DNA from: Achromobacter sp. UMC71
GTDB taxonomy: Bacteria; Pseudomonadota; Gammaproteobacteria; Burkholderiales; Burkholderiaceae_B
Reading direction: 5' to 3'
Length of the DNA stretch: 64,000 nucleotides
Assembly: GCF_014170305.1 (NCBI RefSeq)
Contig: NZ_LZZT01000028.1
Span: 1 to 64,000, forward strand
Shown here piece after piece: positions 28,351 to 36,266 of the stretch. The notes under the pieces are model-generated. The model saw nothing but the letters and a program-made list of their open reading frames with translations, had not been told where the DNA came from and made no database searches. How positions within the stretch are numbered: position 1 is the first letter of the stretch; each line of letters starts with the position of its first letter. Position numbers and translations under genes: made by a program.

Positions 28351-29250
28351 CTAGGGGCGTCCCGCGTGCGGCACGTCCACCTCAGTCACCAGGATCCGGC
28401 CTTCGGGTTTGGCACGGCGGTTGGCTTCGATGAAATCCGGCGCCGCGGCCATGAACAGGGTCTTGCCGTCCGGGCCGCCCAGGGCCGCGGCGAAGATGCC
28501 GAGTTCGCCCGTGTCGATCTGTTCCAGGATCTTGCCGCCGCGCGCCAGCCGCACGATGCGCTTGCCGATGGCGTCCGCCACCCACAGGGCGCCCTCGGCG
28601 TCCAGCGCCCCGCCGTCCGGGCCGATGGCCGAGGCGCCGATCAGCACCGACAGGTCGTCGGATTCGGGCAAGGCGCCGAAATTGGCCCAGTCGCGCCGCG
28701 GCCCCAGGGCGCCATTGGCCAGGATGTCGAATTCCGAGATGCGGTTGCCGAAAGTCTCGTTGACGATCAAGGTCTTGCCGTCCGGCGTGATGAACGAACC
28801 GTTGGGAAAGCACAGCCCGTCCGCCACCACCTGGGCAACCCCGTCCGTATCCACCCGCACCAGGGTGGTGGTGGCGACAGGTTCGCCGGCCATCAGGTCA
28901 AAGCCGAAATTGCCCACGTAGGCCCGGCCCTGGTCATCCACCACCAGGTCGTTGATCGGGCCGCCGGTCAGGGCGGACAGATCGGCGTGCTGCGTGAGCG
29001 TGCCGTCCGGCTCGCGCCGCAGCAGCTTGCGGTCTTTCATGGACGAGATCAGCAGGCGGCCGTCGGGCAGCCAGCCCAGGCCCGAGGGCTGCTGCAGCAC
29101 ACGGCAGATCACCTCGACCCGGCCCTGCAGGTCGACGGCGATCACCTGGCCCGTATAGAAATCCGACGCCCACAAGCGCCCGTCGTGCCAGCGCAGCCCT
29201 TCCAGGTAGGTGTACCCGGAGGCCAGGACGGACAATTCGCGTTTCGGCAT
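28351..29250 (-). CDS. SMP-30/gluconolactonase/LRE family protein
   Basis: This is a six-bladed beta-propeller lactonase-like protein, 299 aa. Metal-ligand landmarks are EGLRW (Glu near residue 18), GPINDLVVDDQGRAYVGN (Asn) and the Asp in LWVADAIGKRIVR. Members hydrolyse sugar lactones or other esters with one Ca or Zn. No sugar-catabolic genes are adjacent and the gene stands alone, divergent from the symporter gene, so the substrate is unknown. Confidence 0.87.
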   Translation of the reverse strand: MPKRELSVLASGYTYLEGLRWHDGRLWASDFYTGQVIAVDLQGRVEVICRVLQQPSGLGWLPDGRLLISSMKDRKLLRREPDGTLTQHADLSALTGGPINDLVVDDQGRAYVGNFGFDLMAGEPVATTTLVRVDTDGVAQVVADGLCFPNGSFITPDGKTLIVNETFGNRISEFDILANGALGPRRDWANFGALPESDDLSVLIGASAIGPDGGALDAEGALWVADAIGKRIVRLARGGKILEQIDTGELGIFAAALGGPDGKTLFMAAAPDFIEANRRAKPEGRILVTEVDVPHAGRP

Positions 29251-29560
29251 GGCTTTGTCTCCCTATATCGGTGGCGGCGCCTGTCCGGCTCCGCTTGTTT
29301 TCGGCGGCTCGCCGGCTGGCGGCGAACCTGGGAGCAGCCATTTTGTCATGCCGTGGGCGCGCCAGGCGGACCGACCTGACCCGTCCCCAAGCTGACAACT
29401 AACTGTCAGGTTCACGGCGTTAACATCGCGCCCCAAGGGTTAACCCGCGACGCTTCGGTTGCCCCCGGCATATCCGTCATTGGACCGATTCGCCCCGCCC
29501 CGTGCCGGCGGGTAAGGCCTTTGCGCCGATCGATATGGTCCCTGTTTTCCGTTTTAGAAG
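29251..29560. other. Divergent intergenic region, 310 bp, with inverted and repeated hexamers
   Basis: This gap separates the lactonase-like gene (leftward) and the symporter gene (rightward). It holds the CTGACA-N6-TGTCAG inverted repeat at 29392-29409 and two GTTAAC hexamers 20 bp apart at 29419-29424 and 29439-29444. No small gene is evident. Confidence 0.5.
29392..29409. promoter_or_regulatory. Inverted repeat CTGACA-N6-TGTCAG, candidate operator
   Basis: This is a perfect 6-bp inverted repeat with a 6-bp spacer, about 150 bp upstream of the symporter gene and 140 bp upstream of the lactonase-like gene. No regulator gene is adjacent, so the binding protein is unknown. Confidence 0.4.
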
Positions 29561-30868
29561 ATGAATACTAAGAAGCTGACGCGTTACATCGGCATCGCCA
29601 TGGTGCTGGGCGTCGTGGTGGGCTATTTCTGCAATAAGTACGCGCAGAACGCGCAAGAGGCAAAGGAAATTGCCTCGTACTTCAGCCTGATCACGGACAT
29701 CTTCCTGCGCATGATCAAGATGATCATCGCACCCCTGGTGTTCGCCACCCTCGTGTCCGGCCTGGCCAGCATGAGCGATGCCAGCGCCGTCGGCCGCATC
29801 GGCCTGCGCGCCATGTTCTGGTTCATCGCCGCCTCGGCCATCTCGCTGCTGCTGGGCCTGGCGCTGGTCAACATCTTCCAGCCCGGCGCGCACCTGAACC
29901 TGGCGCTGCCCGATGCCGCCGCCACCGCCGGCCTGAAGACGGGCGACTTCACCCTGAAAGCGTTCATCGCGCACGTGTTCCCCAAGAGCATCGCCGAAGC
30001 CATGGCGAACAACGAGATCCTGCAGATCCTGGTGTTCTCGCTGTTCTTCGGCGCGGCGTTGTCATTCATCCGCGGCAAGGGGCACAACACCATCTACAAC
30101 ATGATCGACGAGCTCGCCAAGATCATGTTCCGCGTGACCGACTACGTCATGCGCTTCGCGCCGCTGGGCGTGTTCGCCGCCATGGCCGCGGCCATCACCA
30201 CCGAAGGCCTGGGCGTGCTGGTCAGCTACGGCAAGCTGATCGGCGAGTTCTACCTGGGCCTGGCGCTGCTGTGGGCCATCCTGTTCGGCGTGGGCTACCT
30301 GTTCCTGGGCCGCGCCACCTTCCGCCTGGGCGGCCTGATCAAGGAACCCACCCTGCTGGCGTTCTCGACCGCCAGCAGCGAATCGGCCTACCCCAAGACC
30401 ATCGAAGCGCTGGAGCGTTTCGGCGTATCCAAGCGCATCTCGGGCTTCGTGCTGCCGCTGGGCTATTCGTTCAACCTGGACGGCTCGATGATGTACCAGT
30501 CCTTCGCGGTGCTGTTCATCGCGCAGGCCTACAACATCCAGATGAGCTTCTCGCAGCAGCTCACGCTGCTGCTGGTGCTGATGGTGACCAGCAAGGGCAT
30601 GGCCGGCGTGGCGCGCGCCTCGCTGGTGGTGGTGGCGGCCACGCTGCCGATGTTCCACCTGCCCGAAGCCGGCCTGCTGCTGATCATGGGCATCGACCAG
30701 TTCTTCGACATGGGCCGCACGGCCACCAACGTGGTCGGCAACAGCCTGGCCACCGCCGTCATCGCCAAGATGGAAGGCAACGAGGAAGACTTGACGCCCA
30801 AGGCCGACATCGGCCAGCCGGCCGGCAGTGCCTCGCAACCCGGCCAGGCCGCGACGCGCGACGCCTGA
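29561..30868 (+). CDS. Dicarboxylate/amino acid:cation symporter (DAACS family)
   Basis: This is an inner-membrane secondary transporter of 435 aa related to DctA/GltP. It has the family core: the serine-rich re-entrant loop STASSESAYPKTIEAL, the GYSFNLDGSMMYQ motif, SKGMAGVARAS, and GIDQFFDMGRTATNVVGNSLA with the conserved NVVGN. It probably imports C4-dicarboxylates or glutamate/aspartate with Na+ or H+. The ATG follows a weak AGAAG. It is ended by a long perfect hairpin. Confidence 0.93.
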   Translation: MNTKKLTRYIGIAMVLGVVVGYFCNKYAQNAQEAKEIASYFSLITDIFLRMIKMIIAPLVFATLVSGLASMSDASAVGRIGLRAMFWFIAASAISLLLGLALVNIFQPGAHLNLALPDAAATAGLKTGDFTLKAFIAHVFPKSIAEAMANNEILQILVFSLFFGAALSFIRGKGHNTIYNMIDELAKIMFRVTDYVMRFAPLGVFAAMAAAITTEGLGVLVSYGKLIGEFYLGLALLWAILFGVGYLFLGRATFRLGGLIKEPTLLAFSTASSESAYPKTIEALERFGVSKRISGFVLPLGYSFNLDGSMMYQSFAVLFIAQAYNIQMSFSQQLTLLLVLMVTSKGMAGVARASLVVVAATLPMFHLPEAGLLLIMGIDQFFDMGRTATNVVGNSLATAVIAKMEGNEEDLTPKADIGQPAGSASQPGQAATRDA

Positions 30869-30901
30869 ACGGACGCGTCGCGCTGACGCATTCCTGAAAT
30901 T

Positions 30902-30939
30902 GGAAACGGGCGCCGCATCATGATGCGGCGCCCGTTTCC
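30902..30939 (+). terminator. Long perfect hairpin, terminator of the symporter gene
   Basis: Two 19-bp arms (GGAAACGGGCGCCGCATCA and its complement) form a gapless palindrome 34 nt after the symporter stop, followed by GTTTCTTG. Its length is unusual. Confidence 0.8.
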
Positions 30940-30995
30940 GTTTCTTGACCGTGCGCCGCGCCCGGCGCAACATAGAAGCCCCTTGGCCCATTAAG

Positions 30996-31037
30996 GGCGA
31001 CGTGCAACAGGCGACGAGCAACGGGCGGCGTGCAACG
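30996..31037 (+). repeat. Three tandem 14-bp repeats
   Basis: The units are GGCGACGTGCAACA, GGCGACGAGCAACG and GGCGGCGTGCAACG, directly head to tail, about 50 bp upstream of the small secreted-protein gene. The phase of 14 bp is not a multiple of the helical turn. Confidence 0.7.
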
Positions 31038-31087
31038 GGTGTCGCGCTGGACATCGCGCCTGGCACACCGCGCCCATTACCCATGCC

Positions 31088-31465
31088 ATGAAATCTCTAC
31101 GCTTGCGCACCGCGCTCGCGGCGGCGGCACTGATGGCAGCGCTGCCCCCCGCTCACGCCTGGACCCGCATTTCCTGCGACCTGTCCGGCATCGTCGCCAC
31201 CCTTCCCGAACAGATGCGCCAATACCGCACCGACGGCACCGAGGTGTCGCACGTGCTGTTCCGCTTGAATGTGAAGGCGGCGGATATTCCCGACGGCGCA
31301 CGCGCCGACACCGACTGCACCGAATTCGTCGATCGCCAGATCGACGTGGCGCTGGACAACGTCGACCCGTCGGCCGTGCGCAAGGGCAAGCCCTTGAAGC
31401 TGCTGTATCGCTACGACGAGTCGCTGGGCGAGGCCCGCGCCACCCGGTTTGAGCTGGCGCGCTAG
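31088..31465 (+). CDS. Small secreted hypothetical protein
   Basis: This 125-aa protein has a clear signal peptide (cleavage after PPAHA, residue 24) and two Cys in the mature part that could form a disulfide (C30 and the Cys of DTDCTEF). I do not recognise a family. The mature domain looks like a small beta-rich periplasmic protein. It lies between the symporter terminator and the convergent hypothetical gene, so it is probably monocistronic. Confidence 0.65.
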   Translation: MKSLRLRTALAAAALMAALPPAHAWTRISCDLSGIVATLPEQMRQYRTDGTEVSHVLFRLNVKAADIPDGARADTDCTEFVDRQIDVALDNVDPSAVRKGKPLKLLYRYDESLGEARATRFELAR

Positions 31466-31500
31466 CAGACACCGCCGTCAGACCGCGATGCCCAAAAGAA

Positions 31501-31522
31501 AACGCCCCGCTAGCGGGGCGTT
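31501..31522 (-). terminator. Rho-independent terminator
   Basis: The arms AACGCCCCGC and GCGGGGCGTT are joined by a 2-nt centre; on the minus strand TTTTCTTTT follows. It lies 7 nt beyond the stop of the acidic hypothetical gene. Confidence 0.85.
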
Positions 31523-31529
31523 GCAAGGC

Positions 31530-31964
31530 TTAGTCGTTGACCGAGCACGAGACGGGTGAGCCGTCCTCGAATTCCACGTCGTAGGTGTGGACCGGGTCCC
31601 AGGGCAGCGTGAACCAGAGTTCATAGCCGTCGCCGTCTTCGTCGAACAGCCACAGCGCGCGCAGCACGGCCTTTTCGGCCATGGCTTCGGCGGTTTCCTC
31701 GGCCAGCAGCTGGTCGTCTTCGATGCCCAGCTTCTTGCAGTGCTCGTACGAGTAGTTGTCGAGCAGGAATTCGGCGGCGGCCAGGACGTGGTCATCGAGG
31801 TTGTCGATGATGCCCTTGACCACTTTCGAAGCGCCGCTGTCGGGCTCTTCGCCGTCGGTCTGGATCATGACGTGGATAGGCGGGCGGCCGTCGCCGACCG
31901 GCACGTTCTCCGCCGCCCAGAGATCGGGTTCTTCGGGGTCTTGGGTGAAATTGAATCGTGCCAT
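31530..31964 (-). CDS. Acidic hypothetical protein
   Basis: This 144-aa soluble, strongly acidic protein (many Asp/Glu, e.g. DEDGDGYELWF) has no signal peptide. I placed the start at ATG 31964, which follows CGGAG with 6-nt spacing and gives the N-terminus MARFNFTQ. The family is not recognised. It lies 158 bp beyond the MOSC gene at the end of the phosphonate operon and may be transcribed separately. Confidence 0.7.
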   Translation of the reverse strand: MARFNFTQDPEEPDLWAAENVPVGDGRPPIHVMIQTDGEEPDSGASKVVKGIIDNLDDHVLAAAEFLLDNYSYEHCKKLGIEDDQLLAEETAEAMAEKAVLRALWLFDEDGDGYELWFTLPWDPVHTYDVEFEDGSPVSCSVND

Positions 31965-32122
31965 CGCGCGCTCCGGAAAAAGGGGAGACGAGCCGCGCAA
32001 ACCGTGGCTGCGTCGTCATCCGCCCATTTAACCAGATGCGCGCGTCGGCCGCTTGCCCGGTGGCGGTGTTTTTGCACACAAGCCCTGCGCGGGCGCAAAA
32101 CACCCCGATCCTGGCAGGGATG

Positions 32123-32665
32123 TCAGACGCGTTCCAGCGGAAAGTGCGGCAAGTCGGGCAATTCCACCCGGATCGCATCGCCCGCCCGGACCGGCCCCCC
32201 CTGCAACACGACGGCCATGATGCCGGCCTTGCGCACCAGGTTGCCGGCCGCATCACGCCCCAGCACTGCTGCGGTCAAGCCCTTCTGGTAGTGATCCAGC
32301 TGCGCACACGGATTGCGCAGTCCGGTAATCCTCAGCACCGCCTGTGGCCCGATGTGCAGGCAGGCATCGCGCGGCAAGCCCAGCAGATCCAACCCACGGG
32401 TAGTGATGTTTTCGCCCAGGGTGCCTTCGGCTACGTTGAACCCGGCGGCCTGCAATGCATCGTGCAGTTCGCCATGGATCAGGTGGACCTGGCGCAGATT
32501 GGGCTGCGTCGGGTCGGCCCGGACGCGCGAACGGTGCTTCACGGTGACGCCCGCATGGGCGTCGCCCTGCACGCCCAGCCCCTGCAGCAGCACGATGTCG
32601 GGCTGCACCACCTTGGAAAAGCCATGGCCCGGACTGGCGGCCACGGCGGTCACGATCGCACCCAT
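32123..32665 (-). CDS. MOSC domain protein
   Basis: This 180-aa protein consists of one MOSC (molybdenum cofactor sulfurase C-terminal) domain. It has GDAHAG and HSRVR-type motifs (VKHRSRVRAD), an ENITTRGLDLLGL segment and the conserved Cys in GLRNPCAQL. MOSC proteins handle Moco or transfer persulfide sulfur. The ATG at 32665 follows AAGGAGA and lies 19 nt beyond the phnM stop, so it is the tail gene of the phnG-M operon. Its link to phosphonate use is unexplained. Confidence 0.87.
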   Translation of the reverse strand: MGAIVTAVAASPGHGFSKVVQPDIVLLQGLGVQGDAHAGVTVKHRSRVRADPTQPNLRQVHLIHGELHDALQAAGFNVAEGTLGENITTRGLDLLGLPRDACLHIGPQAVLRITGLRNPCAQLDHYQKGLTAAVLGRDAAGNLVRKAGIMAVVLQGGPVRAGDAIRVELPDLPHFPLERV

Positions 32666-32684
32666 CAGGCGTCTCCTTGCCAGG

Positions 32685-33884
32685 TCAGGCTGCCACCAGG
32701 CCGCGCGGTTCAACAGCGGGCGCCTGTGCCAGGCCGGCGGGGTAGTGGGTCGAGAATACCAGCCGGCCGGCGCTCCACGCATGGCTGATCAGGGGCAACG
32801 CCCCGACCTGCGCAACGGCCACCAAGTCGGCGCGCAGGCCCACCGCGATGCGGCCGCGGTCGAACAGGCCGCAGGCGTCGGCCGGATTGGCCGTTACCAA
32901 CGCGATGGCCTGCGGCAGCGTCAGGTCGGTCTGCGCCGCCACGGCTAATGCCGCGGCGATCAGCGTGGATGGCTGGTAGTCCGAGCACAGGCAACTGGCC
33001 ACCCCCGCGCGGATCGCGTCAATCGCGCGCATCGAGCCGCTCTGGCTTTTGCCGCGCAGCACGTTCGGCGCGCCCAGGATGGTAGGCAAGCCGCAAGACA
33101 CCGCCGCGCGGGCCGTGTCCAGCGTGATCGGGAATTCGCTCATCGACACGCCCAAGTTGCGCATGGTGGCGATGCGATGGATAGAATCGTCGTCATGGCT
33201 GGCGGTGGGAATGCCCAGGCCGTGGGCATGCGCCAGCAGCGTTTCCACGCGCTGCACCGCGCCGTCCTTGGAACGGGTCTTGGCGCGCGCGGCCTCTTCG
33301 GCCTGCTCGCGGCTCATGGCGTGGTTGCCGATCATGTATTGCAGGTACGACTCCAGCGTCTTGAACTGGCCCTGCCCCGGCGAATGGTCCATCACCGACA
33401 GCAGGTCGACCGCGCCTTCATCCATCAGCGCCTGCAGCACCGGCAGCGAGGTGGCGTCGGTGACTTCGTAGCGGCAATGCACCCGGTTGTCGACCAGGCT
33501 GTGCTGGCGAAACGCGCGCACGCTGCGCACCACCTGGGCGGCGGTGTCGTTGTTGCGCACGCCCCATTCGCTGTTGGCGAACGACAGCGCGTGATAGGGC
33601 GTGGTGATGCCGGCCGCGGCATTGCGGCGGTCGACCTGCGCCACCGCGAAATCCAGCGGAAACAGCACCTTGGAGCGCGGCTCGGCTTCTTTCTCGATGG
33701 CGTCGCAATGCAGGTCGATCAGGCCCGGCACCAGCGTCTGGCCGCGCAGGTCGATTTCGTGGCCGGCGCGGGCGCCGTCCGGCGCGATCGCCACGATCAC
33801 GCCGTCGTCGATGAGGACGGCGCTGTCTTCCAGCACGCGGTCCGGCAGCACGACGCGGGCATGGGTCAGGTAGGTACTGGGCAT
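32685..33884 (-). CDS. phnM: Alpha-D-ribose 1-methylphosphonate 5-triphosphate diphosphatase
   Basis: PhnM removes pyrophosphate from the ribosyl-phosphonate triphosphate made by PhnGHI(L). The 399-aa amidohydrolase-fold protein has GLIDLHCD (HxD metal ligands), LLSVMDHSPGQGQF and TASHDDDS, matching E. coli PhnM. The start ATG at 33884 lies 2 nt after the phnL stop. A second, different PhnM-like protein is encoded at 39483. This one keeps the E. coli-like DHSPGQ motif; its late SDYQP replaces the SDYYP of E. coli. Confidence 0.93.
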   Translation of the reverse strand: MPSTYLTHARVVLPDRVLEDSAVLIDDGVIVAIAPDGARAGHEIDLRGQTLVPGLIDLHCDAIEKEAEPRSKVLFPLDFAVAQVDRRNAAAGITTPYHALSFANSEWGVRNNDTAAQVVRSVRAFRQHSLVDNRVHCRYEVTDATSLPVLQALMDEGAVDLLSVMDHSPGQGQFKTLESYLQYMIGNHAMSREQAEEAARAKTRSKDGAVQRVETLLAHAHGLGIPTASHDDDSIHRIATMRNLGVSMSEFPITLDTARAAVSCGLPTILGAPNVLRGKSQSGSMRAIDAIRAGVASCLCSDYQPSTLIAAALAVAAQTDLTLPQAIALVTANPADACGLFDRGRIAVGLRADLVAVAQVGALPLISHAWSAGRLVFSTHYPAGLAQAPAVEPRGLVAA

Positions 33885-33886
33885 GG

Positions 33887-34603
33887 TCACTCCAATTCGA
33901 CGGCGGCCTGCGCGGGGCGCAAGGCCAGGACCTGGGTCGCCACCGCGTCGCGCACTTCGGCGTCGTGGAAGATGCCCAGCAGGCAGCGCCCGGCGGCGCG
34001 CGCTTCGCGGATCAGTTCCACCACCACGGCGCGGTTGTCGGCGTCCAGCGAGGCGGTCGGTTCGTCCAGCAGCAGGATCGGATGCTGCGCGATGAAGCCA
34101 CGGGCGATATTGACCCGCTGCTGCTCGCCGCCCGAGAACGTGGCCGGCGCCAGGCCCCACAGGCGTTGCGGCACGTTCAGGCGCCGCAGCAAAGCGGCGG
34201 CGCGGGTGCGGGCCTCGTCGGCATCCACCCCGGCCATGCGCAGCGGCTCGGCCACCACGTCCAGCGCCGACACGCGCGGAATGACCCGCAGGAACTGGCT
34301 GACATAGCCGATGACGTCGCGCCGCAGCGCCAGGATACGCTGCTCGGGCGCGCCGACCAGTTCCACCCAGTCGTTTCCGGCGCGCACGCGAATGCTGCCT
34401 TCGGTGGCCAGGTAGTTGCCGTACAGGCAGCGCAGCAAGGTGCTCTTGCCGGTGCCGGACGGGCCGGCCAGCACCAGGCAGTCACCGGCGGCGGCGTCAA
34501 AGTCCACCGCTTCCAGCACCGGCAGGCGGATGCCACCCTGGTTATGCAGGGTGAACATCTTTCCGAGGCCCCGCACCTCGATCATGGGAGTCGCTACAGT
34601 CAT
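33887..34603 (-). CDS. phnL: C-P lyase system ATP-binding protein PhnL
   Basis: This is an ABC-type ATPase of 238 aa that associates with the carbon-phosphorus lyase core rather than with a transporter. Walker A is GPSGTGKS, the signature FSGGEQQRVNIARGF, and Walker B ILLLDEPTASLD. The N-terminal GKMFTLHNQGGIRLPVL is typical of PhnL. The start at 34603 lies 2 nt after the phnK stop. Confidence 0.94.
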   Translation of the reverse strand: MTVATPMIEVRGLGKMFTLHNQGGIRLPVLEAVDFDAAAGDCLVLAGPSGTGKSTLLRCLYGNYLATEGSIRVRAGNDWVELVGAPEQRILALRRDVIGYVSQFLRVIPRVSALDVVAEPLRMAGVDADEARTRAAALLRRLNVPQRLWGLAPATFSGGEQQRVNIARGFIAQHPILLLDEPTASLDADNRAVVVELIREARAAGRCLLGIFHDAEVRDAVATQVLALRPAQAAVELE

Positions 34604-34605
34604 GG

Positions 34606-35382
34606 TCAGCTCTGCAAAATGGAAGACACCAGCAACTGGGTGTAGGGATGTTGCGGGTCGTCGAGAATCTGGTCGGTCAGGCCGCTTTCCACCACCTCGC
34701 CGCCGCGCATGACCAGCGTGCGGTGCGCCAGCAGGCGCGCCACCGCCAGGTCGTGCGTCACCACGATCGCGGCCAGGCCCAGGTCGGTCACCAGCTGGCG
34801 CAGCAGGTCGAGCAGGCGCGCCTGCACCGACACGTCCAGCGAGGCGGTCGGTTCGTCCATGAACACCAGGCGCGGATGGGTGACCAGATTGCGCGCGATC
34901 TGCAGGCGCTGCTGCATGCCGCCCGAAAACGAGGACGGCGCGTCGTCCAGGCGGCCGGCATCGATTTCCATCTTCTGCAGCCAGCTGCCGGCGGCCTGGC
35001 GCAGTTCGCCGTAGTGGCGGTCGCCCACCGCCATCAGGCGCTCGGCGATGTTGGCGCCCGCGCTGACCTGCATGCGCAGGCCGTCGCGCGCATTCTGGCG
35101 CACGAAGCCCCAGTCGGTGCGCGACAGCAGCCGCAAGCGCGCGCCCTGCAGCGCGGCCAGATCGGTAAAGCCCTGGTCGCGAGTGTCGTACCAGACGCTG
35201 CCCATCTCCGGCGGGGTCTGGTACGACACGGCCGACAGCAAGGTACTCTTGCCGGAGCCGGACTCGCCCACCACGCACAGCACCTCGCCCGGGAACAGGT
35301 CGAAGCTGACGTTGCGGCAGCCATGCACGCCGTCCCAGGTGCGCGTCATGTTGCGCACGGAAAGCAAAGGTTGGGCGTTCAT
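34606..35382 (-). CDS. phnK: C-P lyase system ATP-binding protein PhnK
   Basis: PhnK is the ATPase that binds PhnJ in the C-P lyase complex. The 258-aa protein has GESGSGKS, SFSGGMQQRLQIARNL and LVFMDEPTASLD. The middle segment RTDWGFVRQNARDGLRMQVSAGANIAERLMAVG is characteristic. The ATG overlaps the phnJ stop as ATGA. Confidence 0.95.
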   Translation of the reverse strand: MNAQPLLSVRNMTRTWDGVHGCRNVSFDLFPGEVLCVVGESGSGKSTLLSAVSYQTPPEMGSVWYDTRDQGFTDLAALQGARLRLLSRTDWGFVRQNARDGLRMQVSAGANIAERLMAVGDRHYGELRQAAGSWLQKMEIDAGRLDDAPSSFSGGMQQRLQIARNLVTHPRLVFMDEPTASLDVSVQARLLDLLRQLVTDLGLAAIVVTHDLAVARLLAHRTLVMRGGEVVESGLTDQILDDPQHPYTQLLVSSILQS

Positions 35383-36266
35383 GCGGTGGCCTCTTTCGGG
35401 TGTTGCTGCGCCTGGCGGTCGTTGCAGTATTCGGTATCGGAGCAGACGAAGCGGCGCGTGCCGGCGTCGTCCAGGATGATCTCGTCCAGGAAGCTGTCGC
35501 GCGAGCCGCACACGTCGCAGCACTCCGACCACTTTTCCACCGTGAACGGATGGTCTTCGAAATCCAGGCTCTTGACCCGCGTGTACGGCGGCACGGCGTA
35601 GACGCGTTTTTCGCGGCCGGCGCCGAACAGCATCAGCGCCGGGCTGTTGTCCAGCTTGGGGTTGTCGAACTTGGGGATCGGCGACGGCCGCATCATGTAG
35701 CGGTCGTTGACGATGACGGGGTAGTCGTAGGTGGTGGCGATGTGGCCGTGCTGCGCGATGTCTTCGTACAGCTTGACATGCATGCCGCCGTATTCGGCCA
35801 GCGCGTGCATGGTGCGGGTTTCGGTTTCGCTCGGTTCCAGCCAGCGCAGCGGCTCGGGGATCGGCACCTGGAACACCATGATCTGCCCGGCCGCCAGCGG
35901 TGTTTCCGGAATGCGGTGGCGGGTCTGCACGATGCTGGCGTCGCGCGTGGATTCGGTGGTCGCCACGCCCGTCACCCGGCCGAAGAAGCGGCGGATGTTG
36001 ATGGCGTTGGTGGTGTCGTCGGAGCCCTGGTCAATGACCTTGAGCACGTCGCCCGGGCCGATGATGGACGCGGTGACCTGGATGCCGCCCGTGCCCCAGC
36101 CGTAGGGCAGCGGCATTTCGCGGCTGCCGAACGGCACCTGGTAGCCGGGAATGGCCACCGCCTTGAGCAGCGCGCGACGCAGCATGCGCTTGGTGGACTC
36201 GTCCAGATAGGCGAAGTTGTAGTGGTCGTCGCGTTCGACGGTGCTGCGGGTATGGGAGGAGCTCAT
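35379..36266 (-). CDS. phnJ: Alpha-D-ribose 1-methylphosphonate 5-phosphate C-P lyase
   Basis: PhnJ is the radical-SAM enzyme that breaks the C-P bond, giving an alkane and 5-phosphoribosyl 1,2-cyclic phosphate. The 295-aa protein keeps the exact Cys spacing of E. coli PhnJ: C250-x2-C253-x21-C275 for the iron-sulfur cluster and C281 five residues later for the thiyl radical. An extra Cys precedes C250. The gene overlaps phnI (ATGA) and phnK. All catalytic residues I can judge are intact. Confidence 0.97.
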   Translation of the reverse strand: MSSSHTRSTVERDDHYNFAYLDESTKRMLRRALLKAVAIPGYQVPFGSREMPLPYGWGTGGIQVTASIIGPGDVLKVIDQGSDDTTNAINIRRFFGRVTGVATTESTRDASIVQTRHRIPETPLAAGQIMVFQVPIPEPLRWLEPSETETRTMHALAEYGGMHVKLYEDIAQHGHIATTYDYPVIVNDRYMMRPSPIPKFDNPKLDNSPALMLFGAGREKRVYAVPPYTRVKSLDFEDHPFTVEKWSECCDVCGSRDSFLDEIILDDAGTRRFVCSDTEYCNDRQAQQHPKEATA

